A DNA stretch of 64,000 nucleotides. Source: Bin55 sp965205545 (lineage in GTDB: Bacteria; Pseudomonadota; Gammaproteobacteria; Pseudomonadales; Azotimanducaceae). Positions within the stretch are counted from its first letter, which is position 1; each line of letters begins with the position of its first letter. Where the stretch lies: assembly GCA_965205545.1 (NCBI GenBank), contig OZ242170.1, forward strand, positions 2,232,001 through 2,296,000, written 5' to 3'. The notes below the pieces were generated by a model. The model had not been told where the DNA came from, made no database searches, and saw nothing but the letters and a program-made list of their open reading frames with translations. The position numbers were made by a program, and so were the translations under genes. This document shows, piece by piece, positions 53,569 to 62,539 of this stretch.

Positions 53569-54216
53569 GTGCCAGTAACCTATCCATTGGACGCGATTGC
53601 TCGAGATCCTCTGGATAGTCGTCGACGCCTAATCGATGTCGACGGGCAGGCGGACTACTGCCCTAGCTTCTTGTACTCGAACTTGGCGGACAAAGCCTTT
53701 CTCAGTGCTGTCACGACCATTCCATGGAGGCAGGAACGCATCGTTGTCTATGGTAGAAGGCTCGATGTGCCACGCCGTTCAGCGTGGTTCAGTTGCAACG
53801 GCCATTCCTACACCTACTCAAACATCGTGCATGAACCGCAAGAATTTCCCGATTTTCTGGAAACCATTCGGCAGCAATTGGAAGATCAAACGGGATATCG
53901 CTTCAATTCGGTTCTTGCCAATTTGTATGAGAACGGCCAGTACAGCGTAGGATGGCACGCAGACAATGAACCTGAGCTGGGCTCGGAAGTAAACATAGCT
54001 TCTTTCAGTTTGGGTGCGAACCGCAAATTGCGGCTACGCCACAGGTCCCGCCGAGACTTGAGATTGTCGGTGACCTTAGAACACAACAGCCTGCTGATGA
54101 TGTGTGCACCCATGCAAGACTACTGGTTGCATGAGCTGCCGAAGACTAGCAGAGATGTTGGTCCTCGTGTCAATTTTTCCTTCCGCAATGTCGTTGGTCC
54201 TACCAACCAGGATTGA
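53569..54216 (+). CDS. AlkB-like Fe(II)/2-oxoglutarate dioxygenase
   Basis: 215 residues. Iron ligands are His130-x-Asp132 (WHADNEPELG) and His188, with Arg200 and Arg206 for 2-oxoglutarate (PRVNFSFR). The NSVLANLYENGQYSVGWHAD segment is typical of AlkB homologues (ALKBH2/3-like), which remove alkyl groups from DNA or RNA. The GTG start follows the permease stop with no gap, so translation is probably coupled to the transporter genes. Confidence 0.92.
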   Translation: MPVTYPLDAIARDPLDSRRRLIDVDGQADYCPSFLYSNLADKAFLSAVTTIPWRQERIVVYGRRLDVPRRSAWFSCNGHSYTYSNIVHEPQEFPDFLETIRQQLEDQTGYRFNSVLANLYENGQYSVGWHADNEPELGSEVNIASFSLGANRKLRLRHRSRRDLRLSVTLEHNSLLMMCAPMQDYWLHELPKTSRDVGPRVNFSFRNVVGPTNQD

Positions 54217-54361
54217 ATTCGCCTCAAGAATTGACGCTAGCCGATCTGGGTTTCCCTGCTCGTTGAATTAGGCGGAGATTTTGCGAACCGTGCCTTTGCC
54301 GACGATTGAGTGGTTTGAAACGCTACATTAAAATTCCGGTACAACACAACGGGAATCTATT

Positions 54362-55447
54362 GTGAAAGCTGCTGTCCTGCATGAAGTATCCAAGCCACTG
54401 GAAATCGAAGATGTCTCCATAAGCAAGCCGCTTGCCAGAGAAGTGTTGGTGCGCACGGTTGCGGCTGGAATTTGCCACTCCGACTTGCACTTCCAGAACG
54501 GAGCCTACCCTTATTTTCTTCCAACTATTCTTGGACATGAGTCTGCTGGCGTGGTGGAAGCTGTCGGTTCCGATGTCACCTATGTCAAACCTGGTGACCA
54601 TGTAATCACATGCCTCTCAGCCTTCTGCGGCCATTGCGAGTTTTGCCTGACTGGACATATGTCGCTCTGTCAGGAACCGGAACTTCAAAGAGGAATGTCT
54701 GAAGAACCTCGAATTTCACAGAACGGCAAGCCAATCGCGCAATTCTTGAATCTCTCTTCCTTTGCCGAGCATATGCTCATCCACGAGCACGCATTGGCAA
54801 AGATCCGCCAGGACATGCCATTGGACCGCGCCGCTCTTATCGGTTGCGGTGTCACGACTGGCGTTGGCGCGGTGATTCACACAGCCAAGGTAGAGCCTGG
54901 TTCCACAGTAGCCGTAATAGGGTGTGGCGGGGTTGGCCTGTCTAGCATCAACGGCGCAGAATTGGCGGGAGCGGGCCGGATCATAGCCATCGATACGTTG
55001 GCTAGCAAGCTGGAATTGGCGAAGAAATTCGGCGCGACCGACATTGTCGACGCGAGCGAAGTGGATCCTGTCGAAGCTGTGCGGGAGCTAACTCACGGTG
55101 GCGTACATTATTCGTTTGAAGCCATCGGATTGAAGGTGACGACCGAACAGGCGTGGAAAATGCTTCGGGCGGGCGGCACGGCCACGGTAATAGGCATGAT
55201 TCCGGTCGGCACACAGATTGAAATCCACGGCCCTGAACTCTTGCGAGAGAAGAAAATACAGGGCTCGAACATGGGTTCGAATAGATTCCGCGTCGACATG
55301 CCGCGACTAGTAGATTTCTACTTGGCCGGCAAGCTCCATTTGGACGACATGATTTCCGGCCACATGCAACTCCATGGCGTCAACGATGGATTTACTCAGC
55401 TCGAAACGGGCGAGGTTGCCCGCAACGTCATAATGTTCGATCAATAG
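54362..55447 (+). CDS. Zinc-dependent alcohol dehydrogenase (MDR)
   Basis: 361 residues. Catalytic zinc ligands are in GICHSDLH and GHES, the structural zinc cysteines in CGHCEFCLTGHMSLC, and the Rossmann motif is GCGGVGLSSING. It belongs to the class III-like group (CHSD, CGVTTGVGAV). GTG start. It oxidises an alcohol with NAD(P); the substrate is unknown. It stands between alkB and the tRNA-Gly gene. Confidence 0.88.
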   Translation: MKAAVLHEVSKPLEIEDVSISKPLAREVLVRTVAAGICHSDLHFQNGAYPYFLPTILGHESAGVVEAVGSDVTYVKPGDHVITCLSAFCGHCEFCLTGHMSLCQEPELQRGMSEEPRISQNGKPIAQFLNLSSFAEHMLIHEHALAKIRQDMPLDRAALIGCGVTTGVGAVIHTAKVEPGSTVAVIGCGGVGLSSINGAELAGAGRIIAIDTLASKLELAKKFGATDIVDASEVDPVEAVRELTHGGVHYSFEAIGLKVTTEQAWKMLRAGGTATVIGMIPVGTQIEIHGPELLREKKIQGSNMGSNRFRVDMPRLVDFYLAGKLHLDDMISGHMQLHGVNDGFTQLETGEVARNVIMFDQ

Positions 55448-55452
55448 CCGGC

Positions 55453-55527
55453 TGGAGCGGGCGAAGGGTGTCGAACCCTCGTCTCCAGCTTGGGAAGCTG
55501 GGGTAATAACCGTTATACGACGCCCGC
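55453..55527 (-). tRNA. tRNA-Gly (CCC anticodon)
   Basis: A 75-nt cloverleaf on the minus strand with encoded CCA: acceptor stem GCGGGCG/CGCCCGC, anticodon stem CCAGC/GCTGG, loop TTCCCAA (anticodon CCC), T stem GAGGG/CCCTT, and discriminator U as usual for glycine. It reads GGG codons. Confidence 0.94.
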
Positions 55528-55568
55528 TCAGAAAGTAGGTAAGAGCGCCAACTTCATTGTATTTGACG

Positions 55569-56360
55569 CTATGCGTTGAAGTTGGGCTGCCGCTTTTCCT
55601 TGAATGCCGTAATTGCCTCCTTGTGATCAGGCAGACGGCGCGCGATTTGATCGCGTATGTTCTCCCGCTCCATTACAGCTTCTAGATCGGGGTCTGTTGG
55701 ATTGCGGCGCAACAATTCCTTGATCATCATTACAGCTTGCGTTGGATTGTTGGCAATTTCATTGGCTTTGGCCAGAGCTGTAGCTTCGAGTTCATCGGGA
55801 TCGGTGACTGCTGTCACTAGTCCCATTGCCAGCGCTTCGTCTGCGGGTACCATTCGCCCGGTGAGGCACATGTCCGTAGCTGGTCCCAATCCGATGAGAT
55901 CCGCAAGCAATCGCGTGGAGCCAAGTTCGGGCATGAGTCCCATCTTGATGAACCGAATGCTCAGAAGGGCATTCGTCGAAGCAATTCGAATGTCGAAGGG
56001 AAGAATCATTGTCAATCCAACCCCTACTGCATAACCATTGACTGCTGCAATCGTAGGCTTGGATTCTCGAATGAAGTGCGTGAGAGAAGCTCCACCGCGG
56101 CGTATGGGCTCACCACCGCTTGACTGAGCGTTGGCTTTCGCTCGTTCAGCAAATCCATCAATATCAGCTCCGGCACAGAACGCACGTCCCTCGCCGGTCA
56201 TGAGGATTGCTCCAATAGCCGGATCATTGTTCCAGTCGGTCATTTGGGAAACGATTTCCTCTGACATCGTGGAATTCCACGCATTTAGCTTTTGCGGTCG
56301 GTTGAGACGAATGATTCCCACTCTTTCCTGAGTTTCCGTCAAAATTGCGGAGTATTTCAT
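55569..56360 (-). CDS. Enoyl-CoA hydratase/isomerase (crotonase family)
   Basis: About 263 residues. Oxyanion-hole motifs are FCAGADIDGF and NGYAVGVGLTMILPFDIRIAS; the FIKMGLMPELGSTRLL helix carries Glu at the catalytic position. ATG 56360 with GGAG 8 nt upstream is preferred to an in-frame start at 56399. It is the last gene downstream of the molybdenum-hydroxylase operon. Confidence 0.87.
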   Translation of the reverse strand: MKYSAILTETQERVGIIRLNRPQKLNAWNSTMSEEIVSQMTDWNNDPAIGAILMTGEGRAFCAGADIDGFAERAKANAQSSGGEPIRRGGASLTHFIRESKPTIAAVNGYAVGVGLTMILPFDIRIASTNALLSIRFIKMGLMPELGSTRLLADLIGLGPATDMCLTGRMVPADEALAMGLVTAVTDPDELEATALAKANEIANNPTQAVMMIKELLRRNPTDPDLEAVMERENIRDQIARRLPDHKEAITAFKEKRQPNFNA

Positions 56361-56481
56361 GATGGAGTCTCCAAGTGTGAAGGTGATTGTGGGTGACAAA
56401 CGATCGCCATGGAAGCAATTCGCGACTATGCGCTAGACCCGCCGGGACGACTGATGTCCTTCTTTGCTCTTGATGCAACCA

Positions 56482-57510
56482 TTATTGATCTGGCTCGAAT
56501 TCGTACCCATTCATGGTAACCACGCACTTGCCGACAACGTTCCGTTGTTCAAGCATGCGCAACGCATCGACAGCGTTTTCGAGCGGAAATCCCGCGCAGA
56601 CGTGAGGGTCAATTGCTCCGGAGTAAGCCAAGTCACGCAGTTGTGCAGTGAGTTTCCTTCCCAATTCTGGATTCCTTCTGCCAACCTCTCCTGCTCGAAC
56701 GCCGAGAACTGAAAGCTCCTTGATGAGAATCAAATTCACGGCGGCCTGTGGCCAACGACCGCTGGTGAATCCCACGGTCAGTAGTCTGCCTCCATGGTTG
56801 ATGCATCGCATGGATTCGTCGAAGACATCGCCGCCGACAGGATCCAAGATCACATCCGCACCGCCCGTGCCGGTGATTTCCTTCACCTTTTGGCGGAATC
56901 CGCCCAAGGATCCGTCAGGCATTGTGTAGTTGATCACTTCATCTGCTCCGCGAGCCTTGACTACAGCCAACTTGTCGTCCCGGCCTCCAGTCGCAATGAC
57001 CTTGGCTCCCAACAACTTGCCGACATCGACCGTCGCCAATCCCACTCCCCCTGTTGCTCCGTGAACAAGCAACCACTCTCCAGATTGCAGTTCGCCTCGG
57101 TGAGACAAGGCAACCCAAGCTGTTTGGTATGCCGTGCCATAACTAGCCCCTTTGGCATAGTTCATCGTGGGCGGCAATGGGCGAACCGTAGAGGCAGGCA
57201 GGTTGATGGCTTCCGCGAAACCTCCCGATCTGCATCCGAAAACGACCGCATCTCCTGTTCTGACGTTGGATACATCGCGACCAATGGCAACAATGTCGCC
57301 GGCACCTTCGCCTCCCGGCGCGAAAGGGAGTTCCGGCCTGTGCTGATACTTTCCCTGAATCATGAGAAGATCGGGAAAATTGACGGAGCAAGCCATGACC
57401 CGCACCTGAACCTCATTTGGTCTAGGCGCGGGCAGATCGACTTCGTCGAGAGAAATGCTGCCTATGTCGTCCTGCAGCTCATGGCACCGATACGTCCGTA
57501 TCTTCACCAC
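56482..57510 (-). CDS. NAD(P)H:quinone oxidoreductase-like MDR protein
   Basis: 342 residues of zinc-free MDR type: VNFPDLLMIQGKYQ, PFAPGGEGAGDIVAIG, and the Rossmann GATGGVGLATVD. Similar to QOR/enoyl reductases. Its ATG overlaps the CoxM stop by 1 nt, so it is coupled to the CoxSLM-type enzyme and may use the same substrate. Confidence 0.87.
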   Translation of the reverse strand: MVKIRTYRCHELQDDIGSISLDEVDLPAPRPNEVQVRVMACSVNFPDLLMIQGKYQHRPELPFAPGGEGAGDIVAIGRDVSNVRTGDAVVFGCRSGGFAEAINLPASTVRPLPPTMNYAKGASYGTAYQTAWVALSHRGELQSGEWLLVHGATGGVGLATVDVGKLLGAKVIATGGRDDKLAVVKARGADEVINYTMPDGSLGGFRQKVKEITGTGGADVILDPVGGDVFDESMRCINHGGRLLTVGFTSGRWPQAAVNLILIKELSVLGVRAGEVGRRNPELGRKLTAQLRDLAYSGAIDPHVCAGFPLENAVDALRMLEQRNVVGKCVVTMNGYEFEPDQ

Positions 57511-58292
57511 TAAGCGATTTGAGCAACTGCACGTTGGGCCATCGTTCTAACTATATGGGCGCGGTACTCGCTTGACGCATGAAGGTCCACATTGAAGTCT
57601 GAGTGGTCGACTGGCGAATCGGCAACGGCACTCGGAGCGAAGTTGCTGGAAAGTGCAGATTCCATTTCTGCCATACGGAAAGCGCAGGGCCCGGCACCGG
57701 TAACAGCAACTCGCACCTCACCTCCAGTTTCCGCAACCATCACCCCAACAATGGCATAGCGGGAGGCGGGATTTGGAAACTTGACATACGCTGCCCGAGT
57801 CGGCATGGGAAACTCAACAGATGTGACGATTTCTCCTTCGGCTAGGGCTGTTTCGAACATTCCGGTGAAAAAGTCGTCAGCGGGTATCGAACGGTCATTT
57901 GTAAAGACCGTTGCACCCAGCCCCACCAACGCGGCCGGATAATCGGCGGCTGGATCGTTGTTGGCGATCGATCCGCCGATCGTCCCACGGTTTCGAACTT
58001 GAGGATCCCCGATCCCTCCAGCCAGTGCGGCCAGAGCAGCAATCGTCGATGTCGAAGCCACTTCGCTGTGGGTGGTCAGTCCGCCAATTCTGATGGAAGT
58101 GCCGGATGTCAGAGTCCCCTTCATGCTGTCGATCGCCCCGAGGTCGATCACTTCATTGGGCGAAGACAGTCTTTGCTTGATTGACGGAATGAGCGTCATG
58201 CCCCCCGCCAGATATACGGGATCTTGGCCGGAGGAGTACATGTCCCTTGCTTCGTCGATGGATTGGGCTCGGTGGTAGTTGAATGAGTACAT
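57510..58292 (-). CDS. FAD-binding medium subunit (CoxM-like) of Mo hydroxylase
   Basis: 260 residues. The FAD-binding elements are AGGMTLIPSIKQ and TIGGSIANNDPAADYPA, with the usual C-terminal domain. It passes electrons from the 2Fe-2S subunit. It ends at the start of the MDR gene and begins 4 nt after coxL-like. Confidence 0.9.
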   Translation of the reverse strand: MYSFNYHRAQSIDEARDMYSSGQDPVYLAGGMTLIPSIKQRLSSPNEVIDLGAIDSMKGTLTSGTSIRIGGLTTHSEVASTSTIAALAALAGGIGDPQVRNRGTIGGSIANNDPAADYPAALVGLGATVFTNDRSIPADDFFTGMFETALAEGEIVTSVEFPMPTRAAYVKFPNPASRYAIVGVMVAETGGEVRVAVTGAGPCAFRMAEMESALSSNFAPSAVADSPVDHSDFNVDLHASSEYRAHIVRTMAQRAVAQIA

Positions 58293-58296
58293 CTTT

Positions 58297-60645
58297 CTAT
58301 CCTCCTTGAGCAGCTCGCCACACGGTTTCTGGATTTGCCGGCATTGCCAGCTCCTTTACTCCAAGCGCATCGGTGATTGCGTTCATCACTGCCGCAGTCG
58401 CTCCGATCGCGCCGGCTTCTCCGCATCCCTTCACACCGAGAGGATTGTGAGTGCAGGGCGTAACTGTCGTGTCGACAATGAAGTCGGGCAAGTCGTCAGC
58501 GCGAGGCATCGTGTAGTCCATGTATGAGCCCGTGACCAACTGACCGTCTGAATCGTAGATGCCATGCTCCAAGAGAGCCTGGCCAATTCCCTGGGCTAGG
58601 CCGCCGTGCACTTGACCTTCCACAATCATTGGATTTATGACGTTTCCGAAGTCATCCACTGCAACGAACGAGACGATCTCAGTGCAACCTGTTTCGGGAT
58701 CGATTTCGACCTCGCAAATGTGGGTGCCCGCAGGGTAGGTGAAGTTCGCGGGATCGTAGAAAGCCTTTTCCGATAACCCTGGTTCAAGTTCATCGAGCGG
58801 GAAGTTTCCGGGAACGTATGCCGAGAATGCCACTTCGCCGAAAGCCAGAGATTCGTTGGAATCGGGAATGGTGAATATTCCGTCGTCGAACGAAACGTTT
58901 TCTTCTTCGCTCTGCAACATGTGAGCGGCAATCTTTTTGCCCTTGGTAATGATCTTGTCGGTAGCAGTGGCGATTGCTGACCCACCGACGGCTATCGATC
59001 TGGACCCATACGTACCTAATCCGTAATCGGACCTACGCGTATCCCCGTGCACTACAGATACGTTTTCGAACGGAATTCCCAACTTGTCGGATACGAGTTG
59101 CGCAAACGTTGTCTCGTGCCCTTGTCCATGGCTGTGGGCGCCTGTCATGACGGTTACAGAGCCCGTGACGTCGACTCTGACTTCCGCAGACTCGAACAGA
59201 CCGACACCGGCCCCCAGCGACAATGCCACTTGGGATGGTGCCAACCCACAAGCTTCGATGTAGCAGGAGAATCCCATTCCACGACGCTTGCCTTCTGCCT
59301 CCGATTGGGCTTTCCTTGCCGCGAATCCTGAATAACCAGCAAGATCGAGCGCTCGATCCAGGCTAGCTTCGTAGTTGCCTGTGTCATAGGTCAAGGCAAC
59401 GGGAGTTTCATAGGGAAAGTCATCTGGTCTAATGAAATTGCGGCGTCGGAGCTCGCTGGGATCCATGTTCAGCTCTCGAGCTGCTGTCTCGACGATGCGT
59501 TCGACGACATAGGTCGCTTCGGGTCTTCCTGCTCCCCGATAGGCGTCCACGGGTGCAGTGTTCGTGAACACCGCTTGTACCTCGACATGAATGGCTGGCG
59601 TCTTGTATTGGCCAGCCATGAGTGTTCCGTAGAGATAGGTTGGAACACTCGACGCAAACGTCGAGAGGTACGCCCCCATGTTGGCGATGGTCTGGACTCG
59701 CAGACCAAGAAATTCGCCATCTTCCGAAAGCGCCAACTCAGCATGGGTGACGTGGTCTCGACCATGGGCGTCGGCCAAGAACGACTCGGAGCGTTCGGCG
59801 GTCCACTTCACGGGGCGGCCGACTTTGGCAGATGCCCAGATCACCGCTGTTTCCTCCGCGTACACGAAGATCTTCGAACCGAATCCGCCGCCGACGTCGG
59901 GTGAAATGACGTGCAATTTCGCTTCCGGTGCTACATTCACAAATGCCGCCAGAACAAGGCGCTCCAAGTGCGGATTCTGCGACGTTGTATAGAGCGTATA
60001 GGACTCCGACGCCGGGTCAAAGGAACCCAGAGCAGCACGAGGCTCGATCGCGTTGGGAATCAGCCGATTGTTGACGATGTCGATGCTCGTAACGTGAGCA
60101 GCTCGCGCAAATGCCCCGTCGGTGGCCTCCTTGTCCCCAAGTTCCCAATCGTACGAACGATTTGACGGAACACTCTCGTGGATTTGCTCACTCTGAGTGG
60201 CAGTGGCCACGTCCGTTACAGGCGTTTGCAGCTCGAAGTCCGCACTAACACTCTCTGCACCACTCTTTGCAGCTTCGGGAGTTTCGCCGATCACAAGTGC
60301 GTAGGGCTCGCCAACGTAGTTGACGCTCTGCGTTGCAACAGGCGGATGCGGAGGAGCGATCATGTCCGATCCATCCTTCGACTTGACAAGCCAGCCACAG
60401 GGGAGATCGCCAATTTCATCCTTTGCAAGATCAGCGCCCACGAAAACGTCGACGACTCCTTCCATCTCTCTTGCTTGGGAAGTGTCAATGCTTCTGATGG
60501 TCGCTCGCGGGTGCGGTGATCGGACAAACGCACAGTAGGTTTGACCGGGAAGATTGATGTCATCGGTGTACCGGCCGGTGCCGGTAATGAATCGGGCATC
60601 TTCCTTTCTCTTTACAGATGCCCCAATTCCGGTTTGTTCTGCCAT
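58297..60645 (-). CDS. Molybdopterin-binding large subunit, form II CoxL type
   Basis: 782 residues. The active-site loop is AYRGAGR at 368-374, the form II signature; true CO dehydrogenase (form I) has AYxCSFR. Other family segments are GGGFGSKIFVYAEE and the MPT-binding GQGHETTFAQL and GVKGCGEAGAIG (with the catalytic Glu). Form II enzymes hydroxylate various aldehydes or N-heterocycles, and CO oxidation is unlikely. It is the main subunit of a CoxGSLM-like operon. Confidence 0.92.
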   Translation of the reverse strand: MAEQTGIGASVKRKEDARFITGTGRYTDDINLPGQTYCAFVRSPHPRATIRSIDTSQAREMEGVVDVFVGADLAKDEIGDLPCGWLVKSKDGSDMIAPPHPPVATQSVNYVGEPYALVIGETPEAAKSGAESVSADFELQTPVTDVATATQSEQIHESVPSNRSYDWELGDKEATDGAFARAAHVTSIDIVNNRLIPNAIEPRAALGSFDPASESYTLYTTSQNPHLERLVLAAFVNVAPEAKLHVISPDVGGGFGSKIFVYAEETAVIWASAKVGRPVKWTAERSESFLADAHGRDHVTHAELALSEDGEFLGLRVQTIANMGAYLSTFASSVPTYLYGTLMAGQYKTPAIHVEVQAVFTNTAPVDAYRGAGRPEATYVVERIVETAARELNMDPSELRRRNFIRPDDFPYETPVALTYDTGNYEASLDRALDLAGYSGFAARKAQSEAEGKRRGMGFSCYIEACGLAPSQVALSLGAGVGLFESAEVRVDVTGSVTVMTGAHSHGQGHETTFAQLVSDKLGIPFENVSVVHGDTRRSDYGLGTYGSRSIAVGGSAIATATDKIITKGKKIAAHMLQSEEENVSFDDGIFTIPDSNESLAFGEVAFSAYVPGNFPLDELEPGLSEKAFYDPANFTYPAGTHICEVEIDPETGCTEIVSFVAVDDFGNVINPMIVEGQVHGGLAQGIGQALLEHGIYDSDGQLVTGSYMDYTMPRADDLPDFIVDTTVTPCTHNPLGVKGCGEAGAIGATAAVMNAITDALGVKELAMPANPETVWRAAQGG

Positions 60646-60654
60646 TTTCTCCTC

Positions 60655-61116
60655 CTACATCCTCTGCTTGGCGTCTAGCACAGCCTTGACGATGTTGTGG
60701 TAGCCCGTGCAGCGGCAGAAGTTTCCATCCAAGCCCCTTCTCACCTGCTCGCCATCAAGTTCATCGGATTCATTGACTAGCCCGATGGCTGCCATGATCA
60801 TGCCTGGAGTGCAAAAGCCGCACTGAAGAGCGTGATGTTCCCGGAAAGCCTCCTGCATAGGATGCAGATCTCCAGGTTCGCCAATTCCCTCGATTGTGGT
60901 TATTTCGCAGCCTTCCGCTTGAGCCGTCAGCACGGTGCAAGCCTTCACCGCTTTACGGTCCATGTGAATGGTGCAAGAGCCACATTGGCTGGTGTCGCAG
61001 CCTATGTGGGTACCTGTCAGATTCAACTGATCCCGCAAGGTCTCGGAAAGTAGCGAAGAGTCCTCCACGGAAAGTGAGTGTTTCTTTCCGTTAACCCTCA
61101 GTGTTAGGTCAACCAT
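60655..61116 (-). CDS. 2Fe-2S small subunit (CoxS-like)
   Basis: 153 residues with two cluster domains: the ferredoxin-like CDTSQCGSC and the helical CGFCTPGM and CRCTGYHNI. It carries electrons from the molybdenum centre to FAD. It lies 9 nt before the large subunit gene. Confidence 0.94.
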   Translation of the reverse strand: MVDLTLRVNGKKHSLSVEDSSLLSETLRDQLNLTGTHIGCDTSQCGSCTIHMDRKAVKACTVLTAQAEGCEITTIEGIGEPGDLHPMQEAFREHHALQCGFCTPGMIMAAIGLVNESDELDGEQVRRGLDGNFCRCTGYHNIVKAVLDAKQRM

Positions 61117-61136
61117 TAGATTCTCCTTGGATTGAT

Positions 61137-61583
61137 CTATGCATTTTCAGTCCATCGTTCAACGAACTTCGCGAAGAACTGCGCAGCCATTTTGTTGGTC
61201 ACCCCGTTTATGAGTCTCGAACCGATCTGGGCGAGCTTGCCTCCCACAATTCCTGAGACCTCATACGACAGCTTTGTAGAGGATTCCTCCTCCTGCAATG
61301 ATATGTGCGCGACTCCTTTGCCGAAGCCGGCCGCGCCGCCTGTGGCGCTGACTTCAAGCGTGTAGCCACTTAGTTCGACAACATCCACCATGCGAATGTT
61401 GGCGGAGAAGTTTGCGCGAACTGGTCCCACGTGCGCTCGGATCTTGGCTACGTAATCGGTCGGTGTAGAGCGAGACATTTCCTGGCAACCATCTATGCAC
61501 TCCTTGAGCACGTCAGGATCCTGCAATGCATTCCACACCTCCTCTAGAGGTGCGGGGATGTCCGCTTCGCCCTGAAGTTCCAA
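61137..61583 (-). CDS. CoxG-like SRPBCC protein
   Basis: 148 residues: ELQGEADIPAPLEEVWNALQDPDVLKECIDGC is the typical start of CoxG, followed by the SRPBCC fold with HISLQEEESSTKLSYE. CoxG helps anchor or assemble CODH-type enzymes. It is the first gene of the unit CoxG-S-L-M-MDR-crotonase. Confidence 0.86.
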   Translation of the reverse strand: MELQGEADIPAPLEEVWNALQDPDVLKECIDGCQEMSRSTPTDYVAKIRAHVGPVRANFSANIRMVDVVELSGYTLEVSATGGAAGFGKGVAHISLQEEESSTKLSYEVSGIVGGKLAQIGSRLINGVTNKMAAQFFAKFVERWTENA

Positions 61584-61757
61584 GAGGTCTCCTTCCCTAG
61601 TCTAGTTGGAGGCGTCCGCACATTGAATTCTTGGGACCACGACCAGATCGATCCCTTGATCTTATGGATCATTTGGTCCATCTACCATGATAACGCCTGC
61701 ACGCAAATACGAACCATCGTAGAGCGGAGAATTGCAGTCCAGCAATGTTGAAAAAAC

Positions 61758-62420
61758 CTACCCAAACTTGCTGCCGTCGAAACTGTCCACAGCAGTGAAG
61801 CTCGAGACTGGATTCCGCCTCAGCTTGGTTAGCTGCTTGACAGGCTTGCCGATGGGAAGAAGAGCGGAAACTGCATATTGATCGGGAATGTTGAACAACT
61901 CCTTGATTTCCGGCTCGTGCGGCGCCAGGAATGTTGTCAAAGTCCCGCCATAGCCTTCGCTTCTCGCCGCAAGCAGGATGTTCCACGCGAATGGATAGAT
62001 CGATGCGCCGGACACCACTCCCACTCGGTCGAGGTCGCTGTCCATGGATGCAACTACGGTCAAATCCACTAGAACCAGCAAGAGAACGGGCGCTTCGACG
62101 AGCTGTGTCACATAGGACGGGGCAAGATTGGCGGCGTCAATTTGTGCTTGGGTAACCTGACTTGGATGGATTGTGTTAAACGGATTCTCTCCGGCCGCGA
62201 CCTGTGCACGGTAGCGACTCATGACAGCCGTGATGAAAGGAACCAAGTCTTGCCGCTTGGCCTCGTCTCGTATCACTATGACCTTCCAGCCCTGCCTGTT
62301 GCCTCCACTGGGAGCAAATCGCGCATTGTCCAGTATGCGAGCAAGAACCTCGTCTGGCACATCGTCGGTTGTAAATTCGCGGGCAGCGAAGGTGGTTCGC
62401 ATTGCTTCGTAAAGGTCCAT
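61758..62420 (-). CDS. Nitroreductase-family flavoprotein
   Basis: 220 residues: AMRTTFAAREFTTDDVPDEVLARILDNARFAPSGGNRQGWKV is the FMN-binding start (R-x-F; SGGN), and the EGYGGTLTTFLAPHEPEIKELF segment closes the fold. The family reduces nitro compounds, quinones or flavins with NAD(P)H. It lies 174 nt from the CoxG gene. Confidence 0.88.
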   Translation of the reverse strand: MDLYEAMRTTFAAREFTTDDVPDEVLARILDNARFAPSGGNRQGWKVIVIRDEAKRQDLVPFITAVMSRYRAQVAAGENPFNTIHPSQVTQAQIDAANLAPSYVTQLVEAPVLLLVLVDLTVVASMDSDLDRVGVVSGASIYPFAWNILLAARSEGYGGTLTTFLAPHEPEIKELFNIPDQYAVSALLPIGKPVKQLTKLRRNPVSSFTAVDSFDGSKFG

Positions 62421-62539
62421 GTCAGGAGATTTCCCTTCGTTCTAGTTCAAAAGCTGGTTCGACATCAGTGCGGAGCATATCAAGCGGAAAGTTGGGTTTG
62501 TGGGATTACTTAGAATTCCCATCGCAATGGAGGAATTTT

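Noticed and set aside
58297..61583. Carbon monoxide dehydrogenase
   Set aside because: The active-site loop is AYRGAGR (form II) rather than AYxCSFR.
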